Of a DNA stretch of 64,000 bases, positions 1-9,761 are shown piece after piece. The stretch lies in contig JAFWOY010000004.1 of the NCBI GenBank assembly GCA_017509755.1, positions 62,001 to 126,000 on the forward strand, read 5' to 3'. Position numbers and translations under genes: made by a program. Positions within the stretch are counted from its first letter, which is position 1. Every line of letters begins with the position of its first letter. The stretch comes from Bacteroidales bacterium (lineage in GTDB: Bacteria; Bacteroidota; Bacteroidia; Bacteroidales; UBA932). The notes under the pieces are model-generated. The model searched no databases and was not told the DNA's origin. It saw only the letters and a list, made by a program, of their open reading frames with translations.

Positions 1-850
1 TCCAGGAGACGACCTTCTTGCCGCGTTCCCGGAGGAAAGCGACGATTTCGGGAACGAGTGTCCGGTCGGTGAAAGCCACCTCATCGGTCCCGATATGGAT
101 GTACGGCCCGTCAAAGAGTTCACACAGCTCCGCAAAAATGACTTTCAAGGCGGCTTTTCCTTCAGGCGTCTGCATTCCGAACCCCATGGCCCGCTCAAAG
201 GCCGCGCTGTGGCCGGGCAGGTCGATTTCGGGAATGAGGGTTACATGGCGCTCCCGGCACCAGGCCGCCAATTCCCGGACATCTTCCTGCGAATAGAAAC
301 GGCCGGGATCGCGCGTCATCGACGCGGCGTCGGTCAATTGCGGGAAAGCCTTGATCTCCAGCCGCCAGGCCTGGTTTTCCGTCAGGTGCCAGTGAAACAC
401 ATTGATCTTGAAGCGGGCCAGATTGTCGATCTCGGCCTTGAGTTCTTCCAGCGGAAACCAGGAACGGCCTGCATCTTGCATGAAGCCGCGGATCCGGAAA
501 GACGGCCAGTCGGTTATCACGCAGCACGGCAGGTTCCCCTGCCCGTCAGAGAGCTGAGAAAGCGTCTGGCGCGCGTTCCATACGCCGTGTTCCGTCAGGG
601 CTTCAATCTGCACGCCCAGCCGCGTCACGCGAAGGCGGTAGGATTCCTCCGCATTGCGCGGCACGCCCGCGATGGAATCGACATAGCGCACGCGGACCTT
701 GTTCCGCCACCGCACCGTACCGCTGCCGGTCACAATCTGTTTGGGACGCGGCAGCAGATCGTCGATGCCGGCATACGCCGGCGTCGCAAAGGCCATGCAC
801 AACAAAAGCGTCACGACGGCCAAATGACTTCTTGTCAGCGAACGTTGCAA
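1..850 (-). CDS. GH20 beta-N-acetylhexosaminidase (partial, 3' end off the window)
   Basis: Secreted or surface hexosaminidase that removes terminal GlcNAc/GalNAc from host glycans. Seen: a GH20 N-terminal alpha/beta domain, then the start of the TIM barrel with FHWHLTENQAWRLEI and HIGTDEVAF, the H-x-G-x-D-E motif that carries the catalytic Asp-Glu pair. The reading frame is open to the window edge, so the C-terminus is missing. The start is uncertain. A TTG at 850 gives a convincing signal peptide (MQRSLTRSHLAVVTLLLCMAF, cleavage after AYA); a GTG at 814 or ATG at 796 would shorten it. It lies 7 nt after the sialidase stop and is the last visible gene of the sialic-acid operon, which suits stepwise trimming: sialidase first, hexosaminidase next. 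Family call is firm; the exact start is not. Confidence 0.9.
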   Translation of the reverse strand, partial: MQRSLTRSHLAVVTLLLCMAFATPAYAGIDDLLPRPKQIVTGSGTVRWRNKVRVRYVDSIAGVPRNAEESYRLRVTRLGVQIEALTEHGVWNARQTLSQLSDGQGNLPCCVITDWPSFRIRGFMQDAGRSWFPLEELKAEIDNLARFKINVFHWHLTENQAWRLEIKAFPQLTDAASMTRDPGRFYSQEDVRELAAWCRERHVTLIPEIDLPGHSAAFERAMGFGMQTPEGKAALKVIFAELCELFDGPYIHIGTDEVAFTDRTLVPEIVAFLRERGKKVVSW

Positions 851-857
851 AGCGGTG

Positions 858-2513
858 TCAGTTGAGGGATTTGACAATAGCTTCCAGCGGAATTGCCTGG
901 AACGTAATATGCGCCACGGAGGACTCATAAAGGATGCCCACGGTCCGCTCATCGATCATCGTCAGGCAGGAGTAGCCCCAGCCTTCGTCTTCGTCAAGCA
1001 GCAACTGATTGGCTTCATGCCAAGTCAGGCCGTCGTCGAGCGAGGCCTTGATGGTGATGTGATGACGCCCCCGCTGGGTATCGGGATTGGAGAAGAGCAG
1101 GATGTGCCGCCCCAGGACATTCTCGTCGGCTTTCACGGCAATGAGCGAAGCCATGCAGACCGGCTCGCGCAGTGCGCTGCGCGAAGAGGGATGTTCGGTC
1201 CAGGTCCGGCCGAAATCGCGGGTCGTGGCCACGGAACGGGAACCGCCCCGGTTGTCGCGCATGTTGAGCATCAGCGTTCCGTCGGAGAGTTCAGCCACCT
1301 GGGCTTCCGTCGTGGAATCCTTGGCGGCGACGTGGCGCTGCCAGGTCTTCCCGTGGTCCCGGCTGTAGATGATACCGGCGTGCGGCGTGCGGCCTTCGTC
1401 AAACTCCGTGTACTGCATCGCAAAGACAATCGTCCCGTCGGACGTGGTGATGCCCCGGCCCGGACCTTCGAAGAAGAAAGCCCAGGTGGAATCCTTGAGC
1501 TGCGGGGTGACGCTTTCGGGCTTGCTCCAGCTGCGGCCGTCGTCCGTGCTGCGGCTCATCACCAGCTGCGCCGTGTAATCGGGGGAAATGCCCGGGACGG
1601 TGCTCCACCAGGCGGTGGCCACACCCATCCCGTGGGTCCAGATTGAAGCGATCCAGACATCGCCGCTGGTCTTGTCAACCAGGATGGCGGGATCCCCCGC
1701 ACCGTTCTGGGCCAGGGGCAGGCCGCCACGTTCGCCGAAGGCGATCGGACGGCGCATCTTTTCCCAGGTGCGGCCGCCGTCGGTAGAACGGCTCAGCCCG
1801 ATGTCGATGTGCTCCTGCAGGTCCTTGCTGTTGTTGTAACGCACGTCGTAAACAGCCAGCAGCGTCCCGTCGTTGGTTGTCACCAGACCGGGAATACGAT
1901 AGGCTTTGCTGCCGTCGTCGCCCGCCTTGCGGACGCCGATGCCCATGCGGTGGACGATCCCCTGCGGCGAAACGGCGGCAAGTCTGGCAGCTGAACCGTC
2001 AATCTTCGCCGAAGAGACGACGGCCGTGACCACGTCGGCGAGTTTCGTTTTACGGTGTTTCATCTCCAGGCTGACCCAGAAATAGTTGACACCCGGGAAC
2101 AGCGGCTGGTCCGCCTTGAGCGTGACCTGCCGCCGCAGACGGCGGACCTTTTGCAGGAGAATGGAATAGGAAGGATTGGCCTTCAGCGTGTTGCCGGGGT
2201 CCATCGAAGAGATGTACTCCACCGGATGGAAGGCATCCTGCCGGTAGGTCCGGGTTTCGGTGCCGGCGTAGTAGAGTTTGACGGCGCGGATATGCTTGAG
2301 GGCTGTCCTTTCTCCGAAATCGAGCACGATTTCATCGAGCTTCCTGGCATCGGTGGCGGTGATTTTCAGCTCGAACAGGACGTTGTCTTCCCGCTCGATG
2401 AGAACAGGAACCTGTTTTTCACGGACAAACAGGGTATCGGCAGCCCGCAGGCTGAAAGCTTGCATGAGCAGAAGCATCAGGGGCAGGCAAACGTACAGTT
2501 GGATTTTTCGCAT
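858..2513 (-). CDS. nanH: Sialidase (exo-alpha-neuraminidase, GH33)
   Basis: Releases terminal sialic acid from glycoconjugates in the periplasm or at the cell surface. The 551-residue protein has a signal peptide (about residues 1-24), an N-terminal sialidase-associated beta domain (about 30-170) and a six-bladed propeller. Seen directly: the YRIP arginine motif at 205-208 and five Asp boxes (STDGGRTW 243-250, STDDGRSW 322-329, SRDHGKTW 384-391, TRDFGRTW 431-438, SLDDGLTW 491-498). NMRDNRGGSR near 417-426 and GWGYSCL near 511-517 hold candidate active-site Arg and Tyr. It follows the O-acetylesterase by 32 nt and precedes the GH20 gene by 7 nt. Linkage preference cannot be read from sequence. 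Confidence 0.95.
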   Translation of the reverse strand: MRKIQLYVCLPLMLLLMQAFSLRAADTLFVREKQVPVLIEREDNVLFELKITATDARKLDEIVLDFGERTALKHIRAVKLYYAGTETRTYRQDAFHPVEYISSMDPGNTLKANPSYSILLQKVRRLRRQVTLKADQPLFPGVNYFWVSLEMKHRKTKLADVVTAVVSSAKIDGSAARLAAVSPQGIVHRMGIGVRKAGDDGSKAYRIPGLVTTNDGTLLAVYDVRYNNSKDLQEHIDIGLSRSTDGGRTWEKMRRPIAFGERGGLPLAQNGAGDPAILVDKTSGDVWIASIWTHGMGVATAWWSTVPGISPDYTAQLVMSRSTDDGRSWSKPESVTPQLKDSTWAFFFEGPGRGITTSDGTIVFAMQYTEFDEGRTPHAGIIYSRDHGKTWQRHVAAKDSTTEAQVAELSDGTLMLNMRDNRGGSRSVATTRDFGRTWTEHPSSRSALREPVCMASLIAVKADENVLGRHILLFSNPDTQRGRHHITIKASLDDGLTWHEANQLLLDEDEGWGYSCLTMIDERTVGILYESSVAHITFQAIPLEAIVKSLN

Positions 2514-2545
2514 GGGGCTTAACTATTTTTAATCAATTATTTACA

Positions 2546-4687
2546 TTATTTACCATCCGCACTGGCAACAGGGGCGCGGAAGGTCGAGGCCGGAAGGCCG
2601 GCGCCGTTCACCAGATTGGCGCGGGTGTAAGGTTCCCAGCCGTAGCGGACCAGGCGGGGACGATTCACTTCGGGACAGGTCAGGACGACGGTCTCCCCCA
2701 CGACCACGGCCTGGGCCGGGTAGAAGCAACCTTCGTATTCGGCGATTTCAAATCCGACAATCGGGGCTGACGCCGTACAACTCCGCCCCCCGTCATCCCA
2801 GGTTCGACCGGGAATCTCCCCGGCAGCGAGCCCGCTCCCATAATCGAAGGAAACAATCACACGGCTTCCATCGGCGACAGCGCGTTTGAACAAGGGGCCG
2901 GAAGGGACGATATCGGCATAGCCATAGACATCGTTCAGTGCCAGGCCGGCCAGACGCAGGCCGACCGGCCGTTTGTCCTTATAGTGCACATCCGAAGGAT
3001 CGCCCAGATCGGAGGTAACGACCATGCCCAGGCCGGGGCGGCAGGCCAGAAGCCGCCGCTGGCTGTCGCGGAACCACGGCCAGGAAGGCCGGTTGAGACT
3101 GGACAGCTGCACGTAGTATAAGGGCAGCGCCGGCTGGTCCCAGTATGCGCGCCAGCTGTCAACAAGCAGCCCGAAGAGTTTTTCGTGCGCCGAATAATTG
3201 TGGGCGTTCGATTCACCCTGATACCAGATAACGCCCTTGACGGGATAATGATCAAGCGGCAGGATCCCCGCCTCAAACAGATAGCAGGGCTGATACGGAT
3301 GCCGGTCGCTCTTGCCCGCTCGGTTTTCGAGGTTCTTCTTCGCCCGTCCGCGGGCCCAACCCTGGATGAAGTCGTTGCCAAGCCAGTTTTCCAGAATCTT
3401 GGGGAATTCCAGTTCGAGAGTGCTGCGGTCGATCCACGACTCACAGGTAGCCCCGCCGACGGCATTGCAGATCAAGCCGACGGGTACCCGCAGCGAGTCG
3501 CGCAGGCGGCGTCCGAACCAATAGCCCACCGCCGAGAAATCCCGGGCGGAAACAGGAGAAGAAGCCGTCCAGACGGTCTCCTGGAAATAGTCGAGATTGT
3601 CCACGCTGTCGAGGGCCGAAGCCGGCCAGGCTACGTCATCGGTGCGCCAGCGTGCCTTCATGTCGTAGAAACGCAGGTCCGGATCGGCCGACGCAGCGGC
3701 CACTTCCTCCCCGCCCTCGCTCTGCCGCAGCATAAACTCCATGTTCGACTGGCCGCTGCAAAGCCATACCTCGCCCACGGCCACATCGCGGAATACAAGT
3801 TTCCGAGCCGGCGTTGCGACCGTGAGCGTCAGCCCGGTTTCAGCCTCACGCGGCGAGAGTTCGACGCGCCATTTGCCGTCAGCGCCGGTCACGACGGTCT
3901 TTTTCTCCTTACCAAGCCGCACGGAGACCTTCTCCCCGGCATCGGCGACGCCGTGGATATCGAGCGGCACGCCTCGCTGCATCACCATTCCGTCGGTGTA
4001 GAGCGGAGAAAGGCTGAGCCCTCCGTAATCACCTGTGATTTCCTGATACACGACCTTAGCCAAAATCTTCGCGCCGAAGGAATCGGGATGCACGGCATCG
4101 GGGATATGTTGCGGATACGGATACAGCGGCGTATGGAAATCAACCAGTTCGGCACCGGAAAGTTCCGCTACCACCCGGATGGATTCCTGAATCTCGCCGT
4201 GCCACTGCCTGGTGCCCGACTGGAAGCGCCAGTGCCTGTCCGCCAGGGGTGTCATCAGGGCGATGATCAAACGGGCCTCAGGGCTGACCGACTTGAGCGA
4301 ATCGATCAGGGCCAGATAATCCCCCACGAACTCGTCGCGGTAATTGGGCCAGTTGCGGGGATCGGTATCGTTGATTCCCAGGTGGATGACAATGATGTCG
4401 GCCGGCCATTGCATGGCCGCCCGGTATTCTTCCTGCTCCATGTAGGGCCTGTGACCATGGCGGAGCAGCGTCGCGCCGTTCTTGCCGAAATTTCCGACTT
4501 CGAAGCCCTGGCCCAGCATCTGCTGCAGCCGGGCCGGATAGCTCTCGCTTTCCCTGTCTTCCAGGGTCATGCCATAGGTGATGCTGTCGCCGATGCAGGC
4601 GACGCGCAGCGGCCGCTGCGCCGGACGAGCCGCCATCAGCAGCAAAAGCGGCGGCAGCAGGCAGAGAAGCAGGAACAGTCTTTTCAT
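2546..4687 (-). CDS. nanS: Two-domain sialate O-acetylesterase (SGNH hydrolase + SIAE)
   Basis: Removes O-acetyl groups from sialic acid so that the sialidase and lyase can act. The 713-residue protein fuses two esterase modules after a signal peptide. The first is an SGNH/GDSL hydrolase with IGDSITYG (Ser35), GIND near 104-107 and DAVH at 197-200 as the Asp-His pair. The second is a SIAE-type domain with LCSGQSNMEF (Ser311 region) and VIWYQGESNAHN. The same double-esterase architecture is known for NanS of Tannerella forsythia and EstA-like proteins of Bacteroides. It lies between susD (103-nt gap with a hairpin) and the sialidase. The name is given by analogy; the substrate is inferred from context. 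Confidence 0.88.
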   Translation of the reverse strand: MKRLFLLLCLLPPLLLLMAARPAQRPLRVACIGDSITYGMTLEDRESESYPARLQQMLGQGFEVGNFGKNGATLLRHGHRPYMEQEEYRAAMQWPADIIVIHLGINDTDPRNWPNYRDEFVGDYLALIDSLKSVSPEARLIIALMTPLADRHWRFQSGTRQWHGEIQESIRVVAELSGAELVDFHTPLYPYPQHIPDAVHPDSFGAKILAKVVYQEITGDYGGLSLSPLYTDGMVMQRGVPLDIHGVADAGEKVSVRLGKEKKTVVTGADGKWRVELSPREAETGLTLTVATPARKLVFRDVAVGEVWLCSGQSNMEFMLRQSEGGEEVAAASADPDLRFYDMKARWRTDDVAWPASALDSVDNLDYFQETVWTASSPVSARDFSAVGYWFGRRLRDSLRVPVGLICNAVGGATCESWIDRSTLELEFPKILENWLGNDFIQGWARGRAKKNLENRAGKSDRHPYQPCYLFEAGILPLDHYPVKGVIWYQGESNAHNYSAHEKLFGLLVDSWRAYWDQPALPLYYVQLSSLNRPSWPWFRDSQRRLLACRPGLGMVVTSDLGDPSDVHYKDKRPVGLRLAGLALNDVYGYADIVPSGPLFKRAVADGSRVIVSFDYGSGLAAGEIPGRTWDDGGRSCTASAPIVGFEIAEYEGCFYPAQAVVVGETVVLTCPEVNRPRLVRYGWEPYTRANLVNGAGLPASTFRAPVASADGK

Positions 4688-4734
4688 TCTTTACATTTTC
4701 GACAAAAATAGGAAAAAGATGCTGACAATCAACA

Positions 4735-4762
4735 GAAGGGCGGCCTGATCCAGCCGCCCTTC
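4735..4762. terminator. Hairpin between susD-like and nanS genes
   Basis: A perfect 10-bp inverted repeat (GAAGGGCGGC at 4735-4744, GCCGCCCTTC at 4753-4762) with an 8-nt loop lies in the 103-nt gap between the SusD and esterase genes. No long T-run follows directly on the minus strand, so it could be an attenuator or an mRNA-stabilizing structure that raises susCD expression over the downstream enzymes, rather than a full terminator. Confidence 0.55.
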
Positions 4763-4790
4763 CTACCTAAAAAATCATATATGCTATGTA

Positions 4791-6368
4791 TCAATAGCCG
4801 TAGGTTTGCACGAGCTCCGGATCGCCGGCGAGCACCGTCGTATTGACGGGCCACAGGAGTTTCTGCTGCTCGGAGCTGCTGAGGATCGGGGTCGCCGTAC
4901 CGCCCAAGGTGGACGGATAGGCTGCCGAAGCGGAGAACACCAGCGGTTTATGGGATGCGTCGTGCATACGGACCACATCGAACCAGCGGCAGCCTTCCGC
5001 CACAAATTCCTTGTCACGTTCGTGCAGGATTGCCAATTCCGTCGTGGCGAAATCGGAGGTAGCGAACATCGGAGGGTTCTCGCCCCGGTAGGCACGCTGG
5101 CGGATCTGGTTGATGTAACCGGCCGCAGCGGCATAGTTGCCCAGGAAGTTCTCGGCTTCAGCCATCAGCAAGAGTGCGTCTGCATAGCGATAAATCATCA
5201 CATCAGAGTCCAGATAACGGACGCTGCCTTCGACGTGGCCCATATACTTGAGCATGGCCGACCCGAAAACACGCGTGGCAGGATTCGCGCTCGAATAGCA
5301 CTCGTGGAAAGTCACGGAACGACGTGAGTCTGCCTTGTCAAACGATTTGACGAACGATTCCTTGTATTCGTCACGGTGCATTCCACCACCTTTCAGGTCA
5401 AGCGGGTCGCCCAGCTGGTTGCCGTCCTCGTCGTAGAAAGAGTTGACCCAGATGGAAGCCTGATAGTAGAACTGGCTGGCGGCATTGGTCGCTTCCGTAT
5501 TGTTGAAGTACAGGGCGAGAATAACCTCGTTCCCTGCTTTCTTGTTGTAGTCATACAGGTCGGCGAAGTTGGCCGCAAGGGCGAACTTGTTGCTGCCGAT
5601 GACGTTCTGCAAGGCGCTTTTGGCCGTATTGACGTCACTCGCCCCAGTCGCATTATGCGCCCCGGCATTGTCGTTGGTCGTCACCTTGGCAGACCACATA
5701 TAGACATGCGCTTTCAGCATTTCGGTCGCGAAATAGTTCCACTTGTATTTGTCAACAACCTGGTTGGATCCGTAGCAGCGTTCGCTGTTGGCGATTTCAT
5801 CCTTGATGAACTGCAGCGTTTCCTCCGCCGTAGAGCGGGCCATATACAACGATTCAATATCGGATTCGCCATTGATGACCTTGGCCTCCGTCTCCAGCGG
5901 AACACCGCCATACGTCCGGTAGAGCATGAAATAATAGTAGGCGCGCAAGCCGTAGGCGGGTGCCAGATAGGCATTCCGCTGGCTATCCGTGAGGAATTCG
6001 CAGTAATCACGCACCTGCTCGATATAGTGGTTGACCTGCAGGATCCGGCTGTAATAACCGTTCCAATTGCTGATGCCCGTATTGTCCTTGTCCAGCATAT
6101 TGGTGACCATATTGGCATAGCTCAGGGATACACCTTCGATCGAGGCACCGGCCTTGAGCGTACCGCCACGCGTTTCGCCCAAGACGAAAGGAGAAGAATA
6201 GTCTCCCCGGAACTGGGACATCATCCCATTGAAGAACATTTCGATTTGCGCTTCATTCTTCCAGTAGTTTCCGGCGGCCGAATAGTCGATCGGCGCAAGG
6301 TCCAGGACATTGCAGCCCGACAAGAACAGCAGGCCCGAAACAGCGAGGATGGAAAATATCTTTTTCAT
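4791..6368 (-). CDS. SusD/RagB-like glycan-binding outer-membrane lipoprotein
   Basis: Surface lipoprotein that captures glycan for its partner SusC transporter; in this locus the ligand is probably sialic acid or a sialoglycan, as for NanU of Tannerella. The 525-residue protein starts MKKIFSILAVSGLLFLSGC, a lipobox with Cys19. It then shows the SusD fold signatures: LAPIDYSAAGNYWKNEAQ at the N-terminus, the TPR-rich middle, and a C-terminal LLMAEAENFLGN ... INQIRQRAYRG ... ERDKEFVAEGCRWFDVVRM segment. It lies 13 nt after susC. SusD identity is certain; the ligand is inferred from neighbours. Confidence 0.95.
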   Translation of the reverse strand: MKKIFSILAVSGLLFLSGCNVLDLAPIDYSAAGNYWKNEAQIEMFFNGMMSQFRGDYSSPFVLGETRGGTLKAGASIEGVSLSYANMVTNMLDKDNTGISNWNGYYSRILQVNHYIEQVRDYCEFLTDSQRNAYLAPAYGLRAYYYFMLYRTYGGVPLETEAKVINGESDIESLYMARSTAEETLQFIKDEIANSERCYGSNQVVDKYKWNYFATEMLKAHVYMWSAKVTTNDNAGAHNATGASDVNTAKSALQNVIGSNKFALAANFADLYDYNKKAGNEVILALYFNNTEATNAASQFYYQASIWVNSFYDEDGNQLGDPLDLKGGGMHRDEYKESFVKSFDKADSRRSVTFHECYSSANPATRVFGSAMLKYMGHVEGSVRYLDSDVMIYRYADALLLMAEAENFLGNYAAAAGYINQIRQRAYRGENPPMFATSDFATTELAILHERDKEFVAEGCRWFDVVRMHDASHKPLVFSASAAYPSTLGGTATPILSSSEQQKLLWPVNTTVLAGDPELVQTYGY

Positions 6369-6381
6369 GGCAATTCAAAAT

Positions 6382-9300
6382 TTAGAAGGTAAGATTAAGA
6401 CCGAAGATAACCGTACGCGGCAGTCGGTAGGAGCCCCAGCTGCTGGCGCCGTACTCCGGCGTACCGAGAAGACCGGCTTTCGTCAGATAACCCAGATTCT
6501 GGCCGGAAACATAGAACTGCAATTTTTCAATGCCGATCCGTCCAATCAGGGATTGCGGAAGATCATAGGCCAGTTGGACCTCACGGAAGGCAAGATAGGA
6601 ACCCTCATACACGAAGAGGGAGTTGTTGGCACGGGCATAGTTTCGTTTGCCCAACTGATCGGCCCACGCATAGGTCGGCCACGTCTTGGCGATATTGTTT
6701 TCAACATCGTAAGAATCCTTCACCAGGCTGACCGTATTGAAGGTACCCTGCATGTTACCCATGATCCACGGGGTGACATTGTCTACGACTTTGTAGTCAA
6801 GGGCATAGTCGAAACGGCCGAGCAGGGAGAGCCCCTTCCAGGCGGCGTTCAAGGTAAAGCCGCCCGTCCACCGCGGCATCGTGTTGCCGAGCTTCACGAG
6901 GTCGTAGTTGTCAATGACGCCATCGCCGTTGACATCCTTCCACTTCACATCACCCGGTTGGATGGGGAATGCGCTCCGTTTCTGGGCATCGGAGAGCTGG
7001 GCCCAGGCATCGGGGCCATAGAGCCATTTTCCGTTGGAGCCGTTGTTGCCGGAAGTCTTGTCGATCAGGTTTCCGGGAATTTCGCTATAGCTGGTATAGA
7101 TGCCTTCTGCGAGCGGACCGTAAAGATCGCCCGGCGTCTGGCCTTCCTGATAGCCACCGACCCAGATCAAGTTTCCGCTCACAGGATCATAAACCTGAAT
7201 GGCATTCTGGCGGTTGTTGTCCAGGCCGTTGTCAGGGAGCTTGAGGATCTTGTTGCGGTTATAGGCGCCGTTCAGGGCGAAGTTGACTTTCCAGTCCCGG
7301 GTATTGACGGCACGCCAGCTGATCTCGAACTCGACGCCCTGGTTCTGAATCTCACCGTTGTTGGACAGGATGGAGCCGGTACCCGTGTGGGAAGGAATGG
7401 TGATGTTCGCAATCTTGTTGGAAGTGTGGCGGTTGTAGTAGGTGATGTTCGTATTGAGCCTGTTCTCGAAGAAGCTGAGGTCCAAGCCGGTCTCGAACGT
7501 CCAGGACTTCTCCCAAAGGAGGGCCGGAGACGGAAGGGTCGAGAACAGGATGGAGTTACTGCTCAGATACTTCGTCGTATTGCCATACGCGCCGAACACC
7601 TGGTAGTTGCCGATTGCGTCGAGGCTGCCGTTCGCACCGTAGGAAGCACGGAGCTTGGCGAAGGAGATTACGTCGCTCAAATCCGACATGAAGTCTTCTT
7701 TCGAGAAGACCCAGCCGGCGGACACGCCCGGGAAGAAGCCCCAGCGGCTCTGCTTGGCCAGACGGGAGTAGCCGTCATAACGGGCAACCAGCGAGAGCAG
7801 GTACTTGGCATCATAATCATAGTCGACCTTGGTAAAGAACGACAGGATCCGGTTCTGGCTGTGCCACGAGTCGATGCTGCGGGTATCGCCCACCTCTGTC
7901 AGGGCGAGATCCTGGAATTCGTCCGTATCAGCGCCACGGCCATAGGCATCAAAGCCCTTGGTGGTCTGATTCAGGAACTCGGCACCCAGCATTGCGGAAA
8001 CCGTATGGTAGGAAGCGAAGGAATGGTTGAAATTCAGGATACCCGTATAGGTTTCATTCAGATTCCGGTTGTAGTAGTCATAGGACTCGCGGGAACTGTA
8101 CATGCGGTTTGCGCCGACCAGATAATCCTTCAGGAAATACTCCTGCTTGTTGTCCTCATAGTACCAGCTGGCACTGGCCTTGAAGTTGAGCCAGGGCGCG
8201 AAGGTCACCGTAAAGGACTGGTTCATATTGAACTTATCCGTATTGTAGTCATAGGTCCGCTGCGGATTGGAAATGGCGACGTGGCCATCCTGGATGCTGT
8301 TGCGGGGGCTCGGATTCCACTCGCCGTCCGCATTGGTGGTGCGGAACGTCGGCGGGACGGACCAGGATCGGTTGAAATAATAGGCTTCTGAGTTGCCGTT
8401 CTTGATCGGCGTCCAGGTGGTATGGGCAAAGTTGAAAGAGGAGCTGGAGGTCAGCCACTCCCGAATTTTGTAGTCCCCGTTGAAAGCAAACGAAAGGCGG
8501 TTGTAGTCGTTGTCGAGGGCATTGCCTTCAGAGTGGTTGTAGCCGATGGAGGCATAGTAGCTTCCGCGATCGTTGCCACCCTGGAAGTCCACTCCGTAAT
8601 CCTGCGAGAAGGCCGGGCTCTTGACATTGATGTCAGCCACGGTGGCGCCGTTCCAGAAAACCAGCTGGTTGCCGGTCACGGGATCGGTCATCGAAGCCCA
8701 GTTCTTGTCGCTCAGCAGGGAAGTGTACTGGCCGTTCGAATTGTCGAACACGCCCCAGAGGGCCCGGCTGTTGACACGGCCGTCGAGGACGTTTCCATTG
8801 GCGTCCCAATACAGGTTGCCGGTACCATAAGGCTGCGTACCCGCCAAGGAAGACGTGTTGGTCGAGCCCATCCTGGTTCCGTCAGAGAGTGTGATGTACT
8901 CGGAAGAACGCTTGTATGCCATACGCATGTACCACAGGTAGTCTTCTGAGTTCAGGAATTCGTACGGATGCTGCTCGAAGTTGGCGGAAAACTTGACACG
9001 GACACCAATCGCACTGTGGCCGGCCTTGCCACGCTTGGTCGTGACCAGGATCACGCCGTTGGCTGCACGGGCACCGTAGATGGCCGTCGCACCGGCATCC
9101 TTGAGGACTTCGAGCGACTCGATGTCATTCGGGTTGAGGTCAGCGAGCGAGCGCTGGGCGCCATCGACGATGACCAGCGGAGATCCGTCGCCGGCCATCG
9201 TGGTACCGCCACGAAGGACGATCGTCGGGTTGGCGCCGGGGTTACCGGACGTCTGCTGGACGCGGAGACCGGCCACTGCACCGGAAAGAGCCTGGGCGGC

Positions 9301-9732
9301 ATTGGTATGCATACCCGCCGTGATCACATCCTCCTTCACCGAGGCGATGGAGTTGGTCACTTTAGAACGGAGCTGGCGGCCGCCGTAGGCGGTGACCACG
9401 GTTTCCTGCAGCATTTCGCTGTCTTCAGAAAGGATCATGTCGACGACCGAACGGCCGGCAACTGCCACTTCCTGGGTCTTGTAGCCGATGCAGGTGAACT
9501 GCAGGGTGCCGTTTGCGGGAACGGACAGGCTGTACGCGCCGTCGAGGTCTGTCGACGTACCGACGGTTGTGCCCACCAGCACCACATACGCACCTATGAT
9601 CGGCTCATTGTGGGTGTCCACCACCCGGCCGGTGACGGTCACATTCTGCGCGAGGGCGGAGGCCGACAGGGCCAGGAACGCCATCGCCGCAAACACAAAC
9701 CGTTTCAGGTTTGAGAGTTTTTGTTGGAACAT
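6382..9732 (-). CDS. SusC/RagA TonB-dependent outer-membrane transporter
   Basis: Imports glycan or free sialic acid across the outer membrane using TonB energy, in complex with the SusD lipoprotein. The 1116-residue protein has a signal peptide ending SALAQ, a carboxypeptidase-regulatory-like domain (about 28-105, with VTGRVVDTHNEPIIGAYVVL), a plug domain with LSGAVAGLRVQQTSGNPGA and DAGATAIYGARAANGVILVT, then a long 22-strand barrel ending in the aromatic residue F (FGLNLTF). Length is normal for SusC. It sits between the epimerase gene (29-nt gap) and susD, matching the NanO-NanU arrangement of sialic-acid loci. Substrate is inferred from context. Confidence 0.96.
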   Translation of the reverse strand: MFQQKLSNLKRFVFAAMAFLALSASALAQNVTVTGRVVDTHNEPIIGAYVVLVGTTVGTSTDLDGAYSLSVPANGTLQFTCIGYKTQEVAVAGRSVVDMILSEDSEMLQETVVTAYGGRQLRSKVTNSIASVKEDVITAGMHTNAAQALSGAVAGLRVQQTSGNPGANPTIVLRGGTTMAGDGSPLVIVDGAQRSLADLNPNDIESLEVLKDAGATAIYGARAANGVILVTTKRGKAGHSAIGVRVKFSANFEQHPYEFLNSEDYLWYMRMAYKRSSEYITLSDGTRMGSTNTSSLAGTQPYGTGNLYWDANGNVLDGRVNSRALWGVFDNSNGQYTSLLSDKNWASMTDPVTGNQLVFWNGATVADINVKSPAFSQDYGVDFQGGNDRGSYYASIGYNHSEGNALDNDYNRLSFAFNGDYKIREWLTSSSSFNFAHTTWTPIKNGNSEAYYFNRSWSVPPTFRTTNADGEWNPSPRNSIQDGHVAISNPQRTYDYNTDKFNMNQSFTVTFAPWLNFKASASWYYEDNKQEYFLKDYLVGANRMYSSRESYDYYNRNLNETYTGILNFNHSFASYHTVSAMLGAEFLNQTTKGFDAYGRGADTDEFQDLALTEVGDTRSIDSWHSQNRILSFFTKVDYDYDAKYLLSLVARYDGYSRLAKQSRWGFFPGVSAGWVFSKEDFMSDLSDVISFAKLRASYGANGSLDAIGNYQVFGAYGNTTKYLSSNSILFSTLPSPALLWEKSWTFETGLDLSFFENRLNTNITYYNRHTSNKIANITIPSHTGTGSILSNNGEIQNQGVEFEISWRAVNTRDWKVNFALNGAYNRNKILKLPDNGLDNNRQNAIQVYDPVSGNLIWVGGYQEGQTPGDLYGPLAEGIYTSYSEIPGNLIDKTSGNNGSNGKWLYGPDAWAQLSDAQKRSAFPIQPGDVKWKDVNGDGVIDNYDLVKLGNTMPRWTGGFTLNAAWKGLSLLGRFDYALDYKVVDNVTPWIMGNMQGTFNTVSLVKDSYDVENNIAKTWPTYAWADQLGKRNYARANNSLFVYEGSYLAFREVQLAYDLPQSLIGRIGIEKLQFYVSGQNLGYLTKAGLLGTPEYGASSWGSYRLPRTVIFGLNLTF

Positions 9733-9761
9733 AGGGTAATTTTTAGATTAAATGAATTGTT

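Noticed and set aside
6310..8391. A 693-codon plus-strand frame opposite the SusC gene
   Set aside because: It mirrors the SusC coding sequence, has a Val/Ile/Gly-rich composition without domains, and no promoter.
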